This document shows positions 52,043 through 61,313 of a stretch of DNA of 64,000 nucleotides, one piece after another. Position numbers and translations under genes: made by a program. The stretch's first letter is position 1, and each line of letters opens with the position of its first letter. Below the pieces are notes generated by a model that was not told the DNA's origin, did not search any database, and worked only from the letters and a program-made list of their open reading frames with translations. The stretch comes from Chitinophaga parva (GTDB lineage: Bacteria; Bacteroidota; Bacteroidia; Chitinophagales; Chitinophagaceae): NCBI RefSeq assembly GCF_003071345.1, contig NZ_QCYK01000001.1:372001-436000 (forward strand), read 5' to 3'.

Positions 52043-52618
52043 TTATTTCCGGCCTAACCGGGAGGCCTGCAACTTCTCCAGTGATTCCTGCAGCAGCCTT
52101 ACCTCTTCTTTATATGCCGCCACTTCCTTTAATAAAGCGGTATGTTCTTCCAGTAAGCGGTAATAACGCTCCCGCAGCAACTGGTCCCGGGGTGGCGGGG
52201 GCTTATCATCCACCACATCAGGGTTCAGGAAATGTTCTATAGAGATCTTGAGGCCCTTCAGTACGGTTTCCATTTCACTTTCGGAAAACATGGGCTTCTC
52301 TGCCAGTGCGGCGGCTTCGCGCCGGGTAATGCCCAGGAGGTCTGCCACCCGCGTTTTATTGATACCCTTTTCACTGACCAGTTGCCGGAAGCGCTGCCCG
52401 TAATGCAGCACCCCGTCCGGCTGTACACTGCCCTCCCACTGCATAAAGTCCTGCACTGTAATGCCGATCACTTTGCAGAAGCGCTCCAGCGTGGTGCGTT
52501 TGATGTCTTTCTTCCGCAGGTAATAGTGTGCAATCTGGTTGGTGAAACCGGCTTTCTTTGCAAAATCCACGATCTTGATATGCTTATCGTTCAGGATCTG
52601 CTTAAGTCGTTTTCCCAT
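52043..52618 (-). CDS. XRE-type transcriptional regulator with coiled-coil tail
   Basis: 191 aa from ATG 52618 (MGKRLKQILNDKHIKIVDFA); an ATG at 52639 would add seven residues. Two HTH-like segments: about 5-60 (FAKKAGFTNQIAHYYLRKKDIKRTTLERFC) and about 78-125 (VADLLGITRREAAALAEKP). The C-terminus (about 150-190) is a coiled coil (LLREHTALLKEVAAYKEEV-like). Related proteins have one HTH plus coiled coil. It probably regulates its own gene, since palindromes flank the -7 element. Confidence 0.85.
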   Translation of the reverse strand: MGKRLKQILNDKHIKIVDFAKKAGFTNQIAHYYLRKKDIKRTTLERFCKVIGITVQDFMQWEGSVQPDGVLHYGQRFRQLVSEKGINKTRVADLLGITRREAAALAEKPMFSESEMETVLKGLKISIEHFLNPDVVDDKPPPPRDQLLRERYYRLLEEHTALLKEVAAYKEEVRLLQESLEKLQASRLGRK

Positions 52619-52651
52619 ATCGGGTAGCCCTTGGGCCATGTATCAATAATT

Positions 52652-52663
52652 TAAGTTAACTTA
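52652..52663. promoter_or_regulatory. 12-bp perfect palindrome TAAGTTAACTTA
   Basis: It lies just upstream of the XRE gene ATG, between it and the -7 element, a standard place for an autoregulatory operator. Confidence 0.4.
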
Positions 52664-52671
52664 TGATAATT

Positions 52672-52698
52672 ATACTTACAAATTTAGACTATAAGTAT
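52672..52698. promoter_or_regulatory. XRE gene promoter with flanking inverted repeat
   Basis: TAAATTTG on minus (52686 to 52679) is a perfect -7 match. It lies inside the inverted repeat ATACTTA (52672-52678) and TAAGTAT (52692-52698). Confidence 0.4.
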
Positions 52699-52787
52699 CG
52701 AATTTAACACTTTAGCTTCCATAAAATGCTAACTGGATGTTAAAATGATAATTCAGCAGCTAAAATCGCAGTATTACTATCAGCCTA

Positions 52788-52843
52788 GTTACCAGGCGCG
52801 GCGCGGCGATGGAAAGGCGGCGGCCGGTAGAATGCCTGGTAAC
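52788..52843. repeat. 10-bp inverted repeat around GC-rich DNA
   Basis: GTTACCAGGC (52788-52797) and GCCTGGTAAC (52834-52843) are perfectly inverted, with GAATGCC...GGGCATTC overlapping the right arm. The role is unknown. The rest of 52699-53030 has no convincing gene. Confidence 0.35.
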
Positions 52844-53037
52844 AGGGCATTCCGGCTGGCGGTGCGCAGGGTGGTGGGCCCGGAAAGCGCGCCGGCGCCG
52901 CATCTTTTTAACCCGCAGAAAATCACTTTGAAACCCCGGTAATCATGTGAAAATCATGTTAATTGCGGATAGTAGCCCGGTTTACTTCATCCTAAAATTT
53001 TTATGCCGTTTTTGGTACATTTTTGTAAAATTGTAAA

Positions 53038-53045
53038 TACATTTG
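53038..53045 (+). promoter_or_regulatory. -7 element of the 53107 gene
   Basis: TACATTTG matches TAnnTTTG; the leader would be about 60 bases. Confidence 0.4.
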
Positions 53046-53106
53046 CTTACACAACCATCTCACTTTCATCCTGTACCAATTCATTCATTTAAAAGAAACC
53101 CTTTAA

Positions 53107-53340
53107 ATGCAAGACAACGATGAACTGAATCCGTTGCAGGATATCCACAAGCACCTTGTGGCCATGTCTGCCCTCTTCCGCCAGCGTGTATGTGAAGAAT
53201 GTAACTGGAGCGCCCCCACCTTTTACCGTAAAATGCGGGAGAAAGAGAACAAATTCAGTAATGCCGAGCGGGACAAGATCCTGGCGGTAATGCAGCAAAT
53301 CACGCACGAAGCCACTAACTATTTTAAGCGGTACAGTTAA
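53107..53340 (+). CDS. Small hypothetical protein with HTH-like region
   Basis: 77 aa, helix-rich: MQDNDELNPLQDIHKHLVAM, FRQRVCEECNWSAPTFYRKM, KFSNAERDKILAVMQQITHE. The middle (CNWSAPTFYRKMREKE) resembles a helix-turn-helix recognition helix with an alternating hydrophobic face, so it may bind DNA. I recognise no named family. It is preceded by a promoter-like element. Confidence 0.65.
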   Translation: MQDNDELNPLQDIHKHLVAMSALFRQRVCEECNWSAPTFYRKMREKENKFSNAERDKILAVMQQITHEATNYFKRYS

Positions 53341-53498
53341 CCCGTATGGCGCGTGAGCGCATACACCACAGCTACTCCTGCAATCAGCTAAGCAGAGAAA
53401 TCCCTCCGTGGGACTACCTGCCGTAGATGATTTTTCTTACATTTATTGCGTGTATAAATACATGATCTATTTCTAACGCAAAAAAAATTCCACTAGCT

Positions 53499-55409
53499 GT
53501 GTATCCGTACCAACTTAAAAGTTTCGAGGAGTATCAACAGGCTTATCATCAAAGCGTTATTGACCCCGAAGGCTTCTGGGCCAACATTGCCGAGCATTTT
53601 TACTGGCGCAAAAAGTGGGATAAGGTCCTGGAATGGGACTTTAAATCACCCGACATCAAGTGGTTTGCGGGCGGCAAACTGAATATCACAGAAAACTGCC
53701 TGGACCGCCACCTCGGTACGCTGGGCAACCGGCCCGCTATCATCTGGGAACCAAATGAACCCGATGAGCGCCACCGTGTGCTTACCTATCGTGAGTTGTA
53801 TAACAAGGTTTGCCAGTTTGCCAATGTGCTCAAAAACAACGGCGTAAAGCGGGGCGACCGTGTGTGTATCTATATGGGCATGATCCCCGAGCTGGCCATT
53901 GCCACGCTGGCCTGTGCCCGCATTGGCGCCATCCACTCCGTAGTGTTTGGCGGCTTCAGTGCGCAAAGCATTGCAGACCGTATACAAGATGCACAGGCAT
54001 CCCTGGTGATCACCTGCGACGGGGCCTTCCGCGGTGGGAAAGACATTCCCCTGAAATCTGTGATTGACGACGCCCTCATGGCCTGCCCGTCCGTAAAACG
54101 CGTGATCGTGTGCACCCGCACCCGCACCCCCGTAAGCATGCTCAAAGGCCGCGACGTGTGGTGGGAAGATGAGATCAAGGCGGTGGAAACACAGGGCAAC
54201 CCGGCCTGCCCGGCGGAGGAAATGGATGCGGAAGACATGCTCTTCATCCTCTACACCTCCGGCTCCACCGGCAAGCCTAAAGGCGTGGTGCATACCTGCG
54301 GTGGATATATGGTATATGCCAACTACACGTTTGTAAACACCTTCCAGTACCAACCGGGAGAAGTATATTTCTGCACAGCAGACATTGGCTGGATCACCGG
54401 CCATAGCTACATCCTGTACGGCCCCCTGAGCGCCGGCGCCACCACCCTTATGTTTGAAGGCGTACCTACCTATCCCGATGCCGGCCGTATGTGGGACATC
54501 GTGGACAAGTACCGGGTAAACATCCTGTACACCGCCCCCACAGCCATCCGCAGCCTCATGGGCTATGGCCTGGGCCCGGTAAATCATAAGGACCTTTCTT
54601 CCCTGCGTAAGCTGGGCAGCGTAGGTGAGCCCATTAATGAAGAAGCCTGGCACTGGTTCAAAGATAATATTGGCAAGGGCCGCTGCCCCATCGTGGATAC
54701 GTGGTGGCAAACGGAAACCGGTGGCATCATGATCACACCCATTGCCGGCATTACCCCGGAAAAACCGGGCTATGCCACCCTGCCCCTACCAGGCGTACAA
54801 CCGGTGCTGGTAGATGAAGCGGGTAAAGAGATCACCGGCAACGGGGTGAATGGCAACCTGTGCATCAAATTCCCCTGGCCCGGCATACTCCGCACCACCT
54901 TTGGCGATCATGAACGCTTCCGCAAAACTTACTTCTCCACCTACGAAGGCATGTACTTCACGGGCGATGGCTGCCTGCGGGATGAAGACGGTTACTACCG
55001 TATTACCGGCCGCGTGGATGATGTGCTGAACGTGAGCGGCCACCGCATCGGTACCGCGGAAGTGGAAAATGCCATCAACATGCACGCCGGCGTAGTGGAA
55101 AGCGCCGTGGTAGGCTATCCGCACGATATTAAAGGACAGGGTATTTACGCCTTCGTGATCGCAGAACGCCTTACGCACGATGCGGAACTTACCAAGAAAG
55201 ACATCCTGCAAACGGTGTCCCGCATCATTGGGCCCATTGCCAAACCGGATAAGATCCAGTTTGTGACCGGCCTGCCCAAAACCCGCTCCGGCAAGATCAT
55301 GCGCCGCATCCTCCGCAAGATCGCTGAGGGCGAATTTGATAACCTGGGCGATACCTCTACCCTGCTGGAACCAAGCGTGGTGGAAGAGATCAAGAAAGGC
55401 AAGCTCTAA
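53499..55409 (+). CDS. acs: Acetate-CoA ligase (acetyl-CoA synthetase)
   Basis: 636 aa from GTG 53499 (MYPYQLKSFEEYQQAYHQSV). It activates acetate to acetyl-CoA through acetyl-AMP. Present: IYMGMIPELAIATLACARIGAIHSVVFGG; the P-loop YTSGSTGKPKGVVH (about 250-263); WITGHSYILYGPL; DTWWQTETGG; GDGCLRDEDGYYRITGRVDDVLNVSGHRIG; and the acetylatable catalytic Lys in KTRSGKIMRRILR near the C-terminus. Standard length (about 640-650). Its own terminator follows. Confidence 0.96.
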   Translation: MYPYQLKSFEEYQQAYHQSVIDPEGFWANIAEHFYWRKKWDKVLEWDFKSPDIKWFAGGKLNITENCLDRHLGTLGNRPAIIWEPNEPDERHRVLTYRELYNKVCQFANVLKNNGVKRGDRVCIYMGMIPELAIATLACARIGAIHSVVFGGFSAQSIADRIQDAQASLVITCDGAFRGGKDIPLKSVIDDALMACPSVKRVIVCTRTRTPVSMLKGRDVWWEDEIKAVETQGNPACPAEEMDAEDMLFILYTSGSTGKPKGVVHTCGGYMVYANYTFVNTFQYQPGEVYFCTADIGWITGHSYILYGPLSAGATTLMFEGVPTYPDAGRMWDIVDKYRVNILYTAPTAIRSLMGYGLGPVNHKDLSSLRKLGSVGEPINEEAWHWFKDNIGKGRCPIVDTWWQTETGGIMITPIAGITPEKPGYATLPLPGVQPVLVDEAGKEITGNGVNGNLCIKFPWPGILRTTFGDHERFRKTYFSTYEGMYFTGDGCLRDEDGYYRITGRVDDVLNVSGHRIGTAEVENAINMHAGVVESAVVGYPHDIKGQGIYAFVIAERLTHDAELTKKDILQTVSRIIGPIAKPDKIQFVTGLPKTRSGKIMRRILRKIAEGEFDNLGDTSTLLEPSVVEEIKKGKL

Positions 55410-55430
55410 TCAGATCAACCGATAACAACC

Positions 55431-55465
55431 AGGTGTACCTGCAACCCGGGTACACCTTTTTTTAT
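55431..55465 (+). terminator. Terminator of acs
   Basis: AGGTGTACC (55431-55439) and GGTACACCT (55449-55457) with TTTTTTT following. Confidence 0.85.
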
Positions 55466-55502
55466 TTTGCGGTATTTAACTTTACCAAAACAAGCCACCT
55501 TT

Positions 55503-55510
55503 TATCTTTA
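55503..55510 (+). promoter_or_regulatory. -7 element four bases before the hydrolase ATG
   Basis: TATCTTTA (7/8 to consensus) ends four bases before ATG 55515, with TTTA at 55481-55484 as a weak -33. A leaderless mRNA is predicted. Confidence 0.35.
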
Positions 55511-55514
55511 ATCC

Positions 55515-56477
55515 ATGAAGTTCCTCAAACGCTGCGGTTACCTACTGCTTTTCCTGTTTATCCTCTTCAATGTTATCGGCGCCATACACGCCTGGAAATT
55601 CACTCACTTCTACGATGATCCAAACCATGTCAATAAAAAACCGGAACAGATGACCTCCGGTGAAAAAGTGGCCATGATCCTCACCGGCGTAAAGATCTCC
55701 AAGTCTGTGGACACGGACACGCCCACCCTGGAGCATGAAAATGTGATCCTCCATACCCGCGATGGCATCCGCCTGGAAGGCTGGTACATCCCGTCAGACA
55801 AGGCGCCCAATGGTACGGTGATCCTGCTGCATGGCTACGGCAGCAGCAGGAGCGACAAGCTGCCGGAAGCCAATTATTTCCACCAGCTGGGCTATAATAC
55901 TTTCCTCATTGATTTCCGCGCCCATGGCGGCAGCGGAGGGTATGCCTGCTCCATTGGCTACAGGGAAACGGAAGACCTGCTGGCCGCCTGGCGCTTTGTA
56001 AAAAACAAGGGGGAAAATGATAACCGCATTACACTCTGGGGCATGAGCATGGGCGCGGCGGTGATCCTCAAAGGCGTACCGGAATTTGACCTGCACCCCG
56101 GCCGTGTGATCCTGGAAGCCCCTTTTGCCTCCCTCACGGATGCGGTGAACAGCCGCATGCGCTCCGTGCACATTCCCAACTATCCTTTCACGCCCCTGCT
56201 CACTTTCTGGGGCGGCATTGAACAGGGCTTCTGGGGCTTCGACTTTGAGCCCTACCGCTACGCAGAGAAGATCACTTGTCCTGCATTGATGTGTTGGGGC
56301 AGGCACGATCCGCGCGTCATGGAGTTTGAAACCCAAAAGATCTTTGCCCACCTGGGCGTCAAAGCACCCCATAAATCCCTGGTGATCTTTGAGCGCTCCG
56401 GCCACCAGTCGTTTTGCCGTAATGAAGGAGATAAATGGAAAGCGGGTATAAAAGATTTTATGGCGATGCCTGAATGA
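55515..56477 (+). CDS. Alpha/beta hydrolase with N-terminal membrane anchor
   Basis: 320 aa. The N-terminus (about 6-24, CGYLLLFLFILFNVIGAI) is a TM helix or uncleaved signal, placing the enzyme on the membrane. Hydrolase core (about 85-315): VILLHGYGSSRSDKL oxyanion region, the nucleophile Ser in LWGMSMGAAVI, MCWGRHDPRVMEFETQKI with the acidic residue, and the catalytic His in FERSGHQSFCRNEGDKW. This is the BAAT/dienelactone-like group of DUF-type hydrolases. Substrate unknown. Confidence 0.88.
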   Translation: MKFLKRCGYLLLFLFILFNVIGAIHAWKFTHFYDDPNHVNKKPEQMTSGEKVAMILTGVKISKSVDTDTPTLEHENVILHTRDGIRLEGWYIPSDKAPNGTVILLHGYGSSRSDKLPEANYFHQLGYNTFLIDFRAHGGSGGYACSIGYRETEDLLAAWRFVKNKGENDNRITLWGMSMGAAVILKGVPEFDLHPGRVILEAPFASLTDAVNSRMRSVHIPNYPFTPLLTFWGGIEQGFWGFDFEPYRYAEKITCPALMCWGRHDPRVMEFETQKIFAHLGVKAPHKSLVIFERSGHQSFCRNEGDKWKAGIKDFMAMPE

Positions 56478-56493
56478 TTTCCTGGTGCACGAA

Positions 56494-56536
56494 AAAAAAT
56501 CCAGCTCCCGGTAATGCCTGCCGGAAGCTGGATTTT
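56494..56536. terminator. Bidirectional terminator between the hydrolase and YkuD genes
   Basis: AAAATCCAGCT (56496-56506) pairs with AGCTGGATTTT (56526-56536), with inner CCGG/CCGG pairing. T-runs follow on both strands. Confidence 0.75.
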
Positions 56537-56557
56537 CTATTTAGTATACGTTTATTC

Positions 56558-57253
56558 CTACCGGCGTATCACCACCGGCGTCCCTACTTTCAGCACGTTG
56601 TACAGTTCCGCAATGTCAGCGCTTTTCAGACTGATGCAACCCAGTGTCCAGTTGATCCTCCGCTCCACGTACAGGTCATTGATGCCGGAGGCCTCTTCCA
56701 CACCGTGGATGCCTACGCCGTCGCCAATGGAAGCAGTGGCCGGGATGAGGCCACGGGCCTGGCGGTCTCGGAAGCGGGTCCAGGAAGTTTCGTTAGGATA
56801 ATCCAGCAGCATAAAGCGGCTCCAGCGCGCGTCCAGGCGCTTGTTGTTGATGTGGAACACGCCTTCCGGTGTGCGGCGGTCGCCCTGCATGTATTTGTCG
56901 GATTGGTCACTGTTGCCAAAGGTTACTTTGTAGATCTTGCGCAGTGTTACATCCTCATACACGTACAGGCGGTAATCACTTTTATCAATGAGGAGAAATA
57001 CTTTGTCAGGATCCATGGTGCCTGGCAGGAGGCGGGTGCGGTACAGGTCTCCGCCGGCATTGTCTGCAATATTTTCCGGTGCGTTCATCACCAGGTATTC
57101 CAGCCCGCTGGTCATGGAAGCGGTCAGGAATTTGGGGTCCGTCCACATCCGGGCCGTGCTGGCGCCGGCATTCAAAGTGGTGGTACTCCCTGTTTCAAAG
57201 CTGCATAATGGCAATAGGAAGATGGCTGCAAGCCAACCGCAATAGCGCATCAT
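56558..57253 (-). CDS. L,D-transpeptidase (YkuD domain)
   Basis: 231 aa with a signal peptide (about 1-22). The YkuD domain (about 85-230) has KSDYRLYVYEDVTL at the start, the His in VGIHGVEEASGIND and the catalytic Cys in NWTLGCISLKSADI. It makes 3-3 cross-links or attaches proteins to peptidoglycan. It is smaller than the YcbB-like enzyme at 27522 and lacks a binding domain. It stands alone between terminators. Confidence 0.9.
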   Translation of the reverse strand: MMRYCGWLAAIFLLPLCSFETGSTTTLNAGASTARMWTDPKFLTASMTSGLEYLVMNAPENIADNAGGDLYRTRLLPGTMDPDKVFLLIDKSDYRLYVYEDVTLRKIYKVTFGNSDQSDKYMQGDRRTPEGVFHINNKRLDARWSRFMLLDYPNETSWTRFRDRQARGLIPATASIGDGVGIHGVEEASGINDLYVERRINWTLGCISLKSADIAELYNVLKVGTPVVIRR

Positions 57254-57321
57254 AGTTGTGTTCGGTTTGTAGGATTGTTATTTTTTTAAACGCTGGCACC
57301 GGGTGCTTATTGTGTTTTCAT

Positions 57322-57364
57322 AAAAACAGCGAAACCAGGCCGGAGTACCAACCTGGTTTCGCTG
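57322..57364 (-). terminator. Terminator of the M16 peptidase gene
   Basis: CAGCGAAACCAGG (57327-57339) and CCTGGTTTCGCTG (57352-57364) form a 13-bp perfect stem with TTTTTAT on minus. Confidence 0.85.
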
Positions 57365-57393
57365 CGCAAAAATATCTTTTTAAACGGAATGAC

Positions 57394-60342
57394 CTAGTAG
57401 CCAAACAACTCTTCCAGTGAGAGCACTTTCACATCGCCATACTGCTTCAGGTTATCCATGCTCACTTTCTTATCGCTGGCCAGGATGCAATAGGTATAAG
57501 GCTTGTGTGCCAGTTGTGTGTCGTGGAACTGCTGCAGGTCTTTCAGTGATACCCCATCGATCTGGCCATACACCTGTTTGCGCAGGTCTGTATGCAGGCC
57601 CAGTTTTTCCGCATTGAGGTAGCTGAAGATGATGCCATCTTCGGTGATACGTTCGGTTTCAATATCCTGCTTGATCGCCAGTTTGGCGGTAGCCAGGTTC
57701 TTTTCCACCATAGGCATGGTATCCAGCAGTTCGTTCATGCCGCGGATCGCGTCATTCATCTTGTCTGCCTGGCTGCCTACGTAAGCCACTTCTGTGTAGC
57801 GGCCTTCTTTCTTATCAGGCGTTACATACTGGGCGTAGGTAGAATAGGCCAGGGCCTTGGATTCGCGGATGGTCTGGAATACGATGGACTCCATACCCCC
57901 ACCAAAGTAATTGTTAAACAACAGCAGCTTCGCGGTTTCATCCGGGTTATACTGCTCCGTGTTGCGGATCCAGTTCACTTCAGATTGCACCATGTCGTAG
58001 TTGGTGAACAGTACCTGGTTTGCCACCTGGCTGGTCTTCTCAAACTTCACTGCCGGCGGGGCGGCGGCAAAGGTGGCCGGCATAGGGTGCAGTTTCGTTA
58101 TTTTGGCCACTACGTCTTTCAGGGAGCCAGGACCGTAGTAGATCACCTTGTGCTCATAAGTAGAGAGCTTGTGCAGGCGGTCTACCAGTTCCTGCGCGGT
58201 AGTGTTGCTGATCTCATCTGCACTCAGCTGGTAGTTGAAAGGATTCCTGGCACCATAGAGGCCATACTGGGCCAGGGCGCTGGCAATAGCGCGCTTATTC
58301 AGCTTGGAATCTGCGCGACTCTTGGCAATACGGCCTTTCAGCGCCTGCAGGGCTTGTTCATTTACCTGGCAGTTTGCCATCAGGTTCTCAAACAGGGACA
58401 CGGCCTTGTCAAAGTTTTCCTGCAGGCCGGTAATGCCCACGGTAGTATTTTCCGTGCTGGTGTTCACGTTGAAGGAGCACGCAATGTTGTAAAACTGCTT
58501 GCTGATCTCTTCAGAGGTGGCCTTGTCTGTACCGAGGAACTGCAGGTAAGACGCGGCCAGGGCCAGTTTGCGGTCGTTCCAGGTGCCCATGTCAAAGCGG
58601 TAGTAGAGGCGGAACAGGCCATTTTCCTTGTTCTGCACATACAGTACCTGTGCGGGGCCGGCCTTGGATTTCTGGATATCCTTTTCATAATCCAGCCACT
58701 GCGGCTGCACCGGCGTGGCGGGGATGGCGGCAATTTTGTCCAGGAAGGCAGAATGGTCGTCACGGTTCACGCTTACCGGGGTAATGGCAGGTTTTTCCAC
58801 CTTTACCACGTCTTTGTCTTCACCCTTACGCTTGTACACCAGCACATAGTTGTTGCCAAAATACTTATTGGCAAAATCCACTACATCCTGCTTGGTCACT
58901 TTGGACATGTCATCCACGAAGGCTACATCTTCTGCATACAGGTCGCCTTTGGTTTTAATGAAGTCGTCCATCAGGTCTGTAGCGCGGTTGTTGTTGCTCT
59001 GCAGGCCCTGTATCTCAGACAGCTTAAAGTTGTTGACGATCGCCTTCAGCAGGGTTTCGTCAAACTGGCCTTTTTTCAGGAGCTCCAGTTGGCCCAGCAG
59101 CAGGTCCTTCACGTCTTCCAGCGACTGGCCGTTCTTGGCCTTGCCGCTGAATACCATGAAACCATAATCTTTAAACGTATCACTGCCGGCGTTTGCAGCC
59201 AGTACTTTTTGCTGGCGGTTCAGGTTCAGGTCAATGAGGCCTGCCTTACCGTTGGTGAGGATCTGTGACATCACCACGGCCAGCACATTGTCTTTATGGT
59301 CATTGATACCCGGCAGGCGGAAGCCGATCAATACGCTCTCTGCATCGGGGCCTACCACTTCTTTCACGATGGGCGCTGTGATGGGCGCTTCCTGCGGGCC
59401 GGTGTATTCCGGAACGGGCTTGGGCTGCTCGTAAGCAAAGTCCTTGTCGATGGTCCTGATCACATAATCCGGGTTAAAATCACCTGCCATTACAATGGCC
59501 ATATTATTGGGCACATAGTACGTATTGTAGAACTGGCGGATGGCCTTGATGTTCGGATTTTTCAGGTGCTCAATGGTACCAATGGTGGTCTGCTGACCAT
59601 AGTTGTGCGTGGGGAACATAGCGCCAAAGAGGGCTTCCCGCACTTTGTTCTGGTCATTGTCCAGGCCACGGTTCTTCTCTTCATACACAGCTTCCAGCTC
59701 GGTATGGAAAAGGCGGAACACCGGGTAGCGGAAGCGCTCTGCCTGCACTGCCAGGTATTTATCAATGGCGTTAGAAGGAATATCTTCCTCGTACACCGTT
59801 TCTTCTACGGAGGTGTGGGCGTTGGTGCCCTGGGCGCCCATGCCAGACATCATCTTGTCGTACTCATTGGCAATGGCATACTTTGCCGCAATGCCGGACA
59901 CGCTGTCGATCTGATGGTACACCGCTTTGCGGGCGTCCGGATCGGTGGTGGCGTTGTACTTGTCGTACAGGTTATCTACCTGGTCAATGTAGCCTTTTTC
60001 CTTGGTCCAGTCCAGGGAGCCATAAGTATCCGTGCCTTTGAACAGCAGGTGCTCCAGGTAGTGCGCCAGGCCGGTATGGTCTTTCGGATCGCTGTTGCTA
60101 CCGGCACGTACCCCGATGAGGGTCTGGATGCGCGGTTCCTTTTTGTTTACGCTAAGGATTACGGTAAGGCCGTTCTTCAGTTTGTAAAAACGGGCTTGCT
60201 GGGGATCGTTTGTTACATAACGATACGTGTAGCCGCCGGAGCTGGCTTCTTTCCATTCGTGCGATACGGGTTTTACCTGTGCCGACACGGCTTGTACAGA
60301 GGCTGCCAGGTAGCAGACTAACAGTGCTTTCGTGAGAGTCAT
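57394..60342 (-). CDS. M16-family zinc metallopeptidase (pitrilysin-like, two-domain)
   Basis: 982 aa with a signal peptide (LVCYLAASVQAVSA). The catalytic zinc motif HYLEH (HxxEH, residues 94-98) and the downstream Glu in VYEEKNRGLDNDQ are present in the first M16 unit. The second half (about 520-960) is the inactive partner unit of a single-chain peptidase. It should degrade peptides in the periplasm. A promoter with TATATTTG lies about 45 bases upstream. It is the only gene in its unit. Confidence 0.92.
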   Translation of the reverse strand: MTLTKALLVCYLAASVQAVSAQVKPVSHEWKEASSGGYTYRYVTNDPQQARFYKLKNGLTVILSVNKKEPRIQTLIGVRAGSNSDPKDHTGLAHYLEHLLFKGTDTYGSLDWTKEKGYIDQVDNLYDKYNATTDPDARKAVYHQIDSVSGIAAKYAIANEYDKMMSGMGAQGTNAHTSVEETVYEEDIPSNAIDKYLAVQAERFRYPVFRLFHTELEAVYEEKNRGLDNDQNKVREALFGAMFPTHNYGQQTTIGTIEHLKNPNIKAIRQFYNTYYVPNNMAIVMAGDFNPDYVIRTIDKDFAYEQPKPVPEYTGPQEAPITAPIVKEVVGPDAESVLIGFRLPGINDHKDNVLAVVMSQILTNGKAGLIDLNLNRQQKVLAANAGSDTFKDYGFMVFSGKAKNGQSLEDVKDLLLGQLELLKKGQFDETLLKAIVNNFKLSEIQGLQSNNNRATDLMDDFIKTKGDLYAEDVAFVDDMSKVTKQDVVDFANKYFGNNYVLVYKRKGEDKDVVKVEKPAITPVSVNRDDHSAFLDKIAAIPATPVQPQWLDYEKDIQKSKAGPAQVLYVQNKENGLFRLYYRFDMGTWNDRKLALAASYLQFLGTDKATSEEISKQFYNIACSFNVNTSTENTTVGITGLQENFDKAVSLFENLMANCQVNEQALQALKGRIAKSRADSKLNKRAIASALAQYGLYGARNPFNYQLSADEISNTTAQELVDRLHKLSTYEHKVIYYGPGSLKDVVAKITKLHPMPATFAAAPPAVKFEKTSQVANQVLFTNYDMVQSEVNWIRNTEQYNPDETAKLLLFNNYFGGGMESIVFQTIRESKALAYSTYAQYVTPDKKEGRYTEVAYVGSQADKMNDAIRGMNELLDTMPMVEKNLATAKLAIKQDIETERITEDGIIFSYLNAEKLGLHTDLRKQVYGQIDGVSLKDLQQFHDTQLAHKPYTYCILASDKKVSMDNLKQYGDVKVLSLEELFGY

Positions 60343-60380
60343 GAGAAAAGGTTGGTTGTTTTTTGTTGGAATTCAGCTTT

Positions 60381-60388
60381 CAAATATA
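60381..60388 (-). promoter_or_regulatory. -7 element of the M16 peptidase gene
   Basis: TATATTTG on minus (60388 to 60381) is a perfect TAnnTTTG; the leader is about 32-35 bases. Confidence 0.5.
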
Positions 60389-60512
60389 ATAGATGGGGCT
60401 CCAAGAAAACGTTAAAAGGAGGCAAAACCTGTTACAAAAAGGATGAGCGGCGGGGATAGATAATTATTCCCGGCGGGTATGGTGGCTTCCGGCCCTGGCC
60501 GGGTGAGTGGCA

Positions 60513-61271
60513 TTATTTCATCTTGATATTTACCGTGTTATGGTCCATTTTGTAAGTGAATCCCAGCTCCGGGCCCAGTTTGTCCAGGATGCCGGGCAGG
60601 GGCTCATTGTCCCAGGCACCGGTCACGGTTTTATTGAGGGGGATGTTGCCTTCCCAGTTAATATCGGTATTATACCAATCGGCCAGCACCCGCAGGGCCG
60701 CAGGCAGGGGCTCTTTTTCAAACGTGAGCTTACCGCTTCTCCACATCAGCAGCGCCGTGGTATCGCAGGTTTCGGGCTCTATGAGGTCAATGCTGGAATT
60801 GCCCATCACCATTTCTCCCCCATGCACCCACTCCGGCTGGTTGTCATGCGATTTATAGGCTTTCAGCACCTTGGCTTCCCCGTTGAGCAGCTGTACGGCG
60901 GCGCCTTTTTGTTCCACCTTTATTTTAAAGACGGCGTTGTGCACTACGGTGGTCAGTACATCTGTGATCACGCGGAAAGGGGTGTCCGGGTACGTGTGGA
61001 TCGTAAAGAAGGCATCCCCATCCAGGACCACCTCCCGGTGATGAACGGTAAAATTATCTGGCACGTACAACGTGGAGGGGCCGTTCAGGATCACTTCCGA
61101 ACTGTCTGGCAGGGTCACGGTCCTGCGGGCGCCTACCTCGCCCTGGAAATGTTTATAGGTAAGCCGTGTATTAAGGTTAGCAGGAGGTTGTGCGTGGTTA
61201 CAGGCCAGTCCTGCCATCCAGGAAAGGCATACCAGAAAGATCGCCGGGGAGTGTTGCTTATTTGCCGCCAT
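60513..61271 (-). CDS. FecR/DUF4974-domain lipoprotein
   Basis: 252 aa from ATG 61271 (MAANKQHSPAIFLVCLSWM), an upstream frame to 61301 being less likely. The signal ends in lipobox GLAC, so the protein is exported and lipidated. FecR domain (about 35-130): RRTVTLPDSSEVILNGPSTL and VVLDGDAFFTIHTYPDTPFRV. The C-terminal DUF4974 (about 180-250): KLTFEKEPLPAALRVLADWYN. Normal FecR proteins have a cytoplasmic anti-sigma part and a TM helix, both absent here. It may sense or bind ligands rather than inhibit a sigma factor directly. Confidence 0.85.
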   Translation of the reverse strand: MAANKQHSPAIFLVCLSWMAGLACNHAQPPANLNTRLTYKHFQGEVGARRTVTLPDSSEVILNGPSTLYVPDNFTVHHREVVLDGDAFFTIHTYPDTPFRVITDVLTTVVHNAVFKIKVEQKGAAVQLLNGEAKVLKAYKSHDNQPEWVHGGEMVMGNSSIDLIEPETCDTTALLMWRSGKLTFEKEPLPAALRVLADWYNTDINWEGNIPLNKTVTGAWDNEPLPGILDKLGPELGFTYKMDHNTVNIKMK

Positions 61272-61313
61272 GAAGCAATAAAAATAGTGGTTTTCGGGCA
61301 ATAAGCATAGCCG

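Noticed and set aside
52745..52942. 65-codon frame in the spacer after the XRE gene
   Set aside because: Covers an inverted repeat and has odd composition with no promoter; not supported as a gene.
57592..59268. 558-codon open frame opposite the M16 peptidase gene
   Set aside because: Antisense shadow; the real peptidase frame has all motifs.
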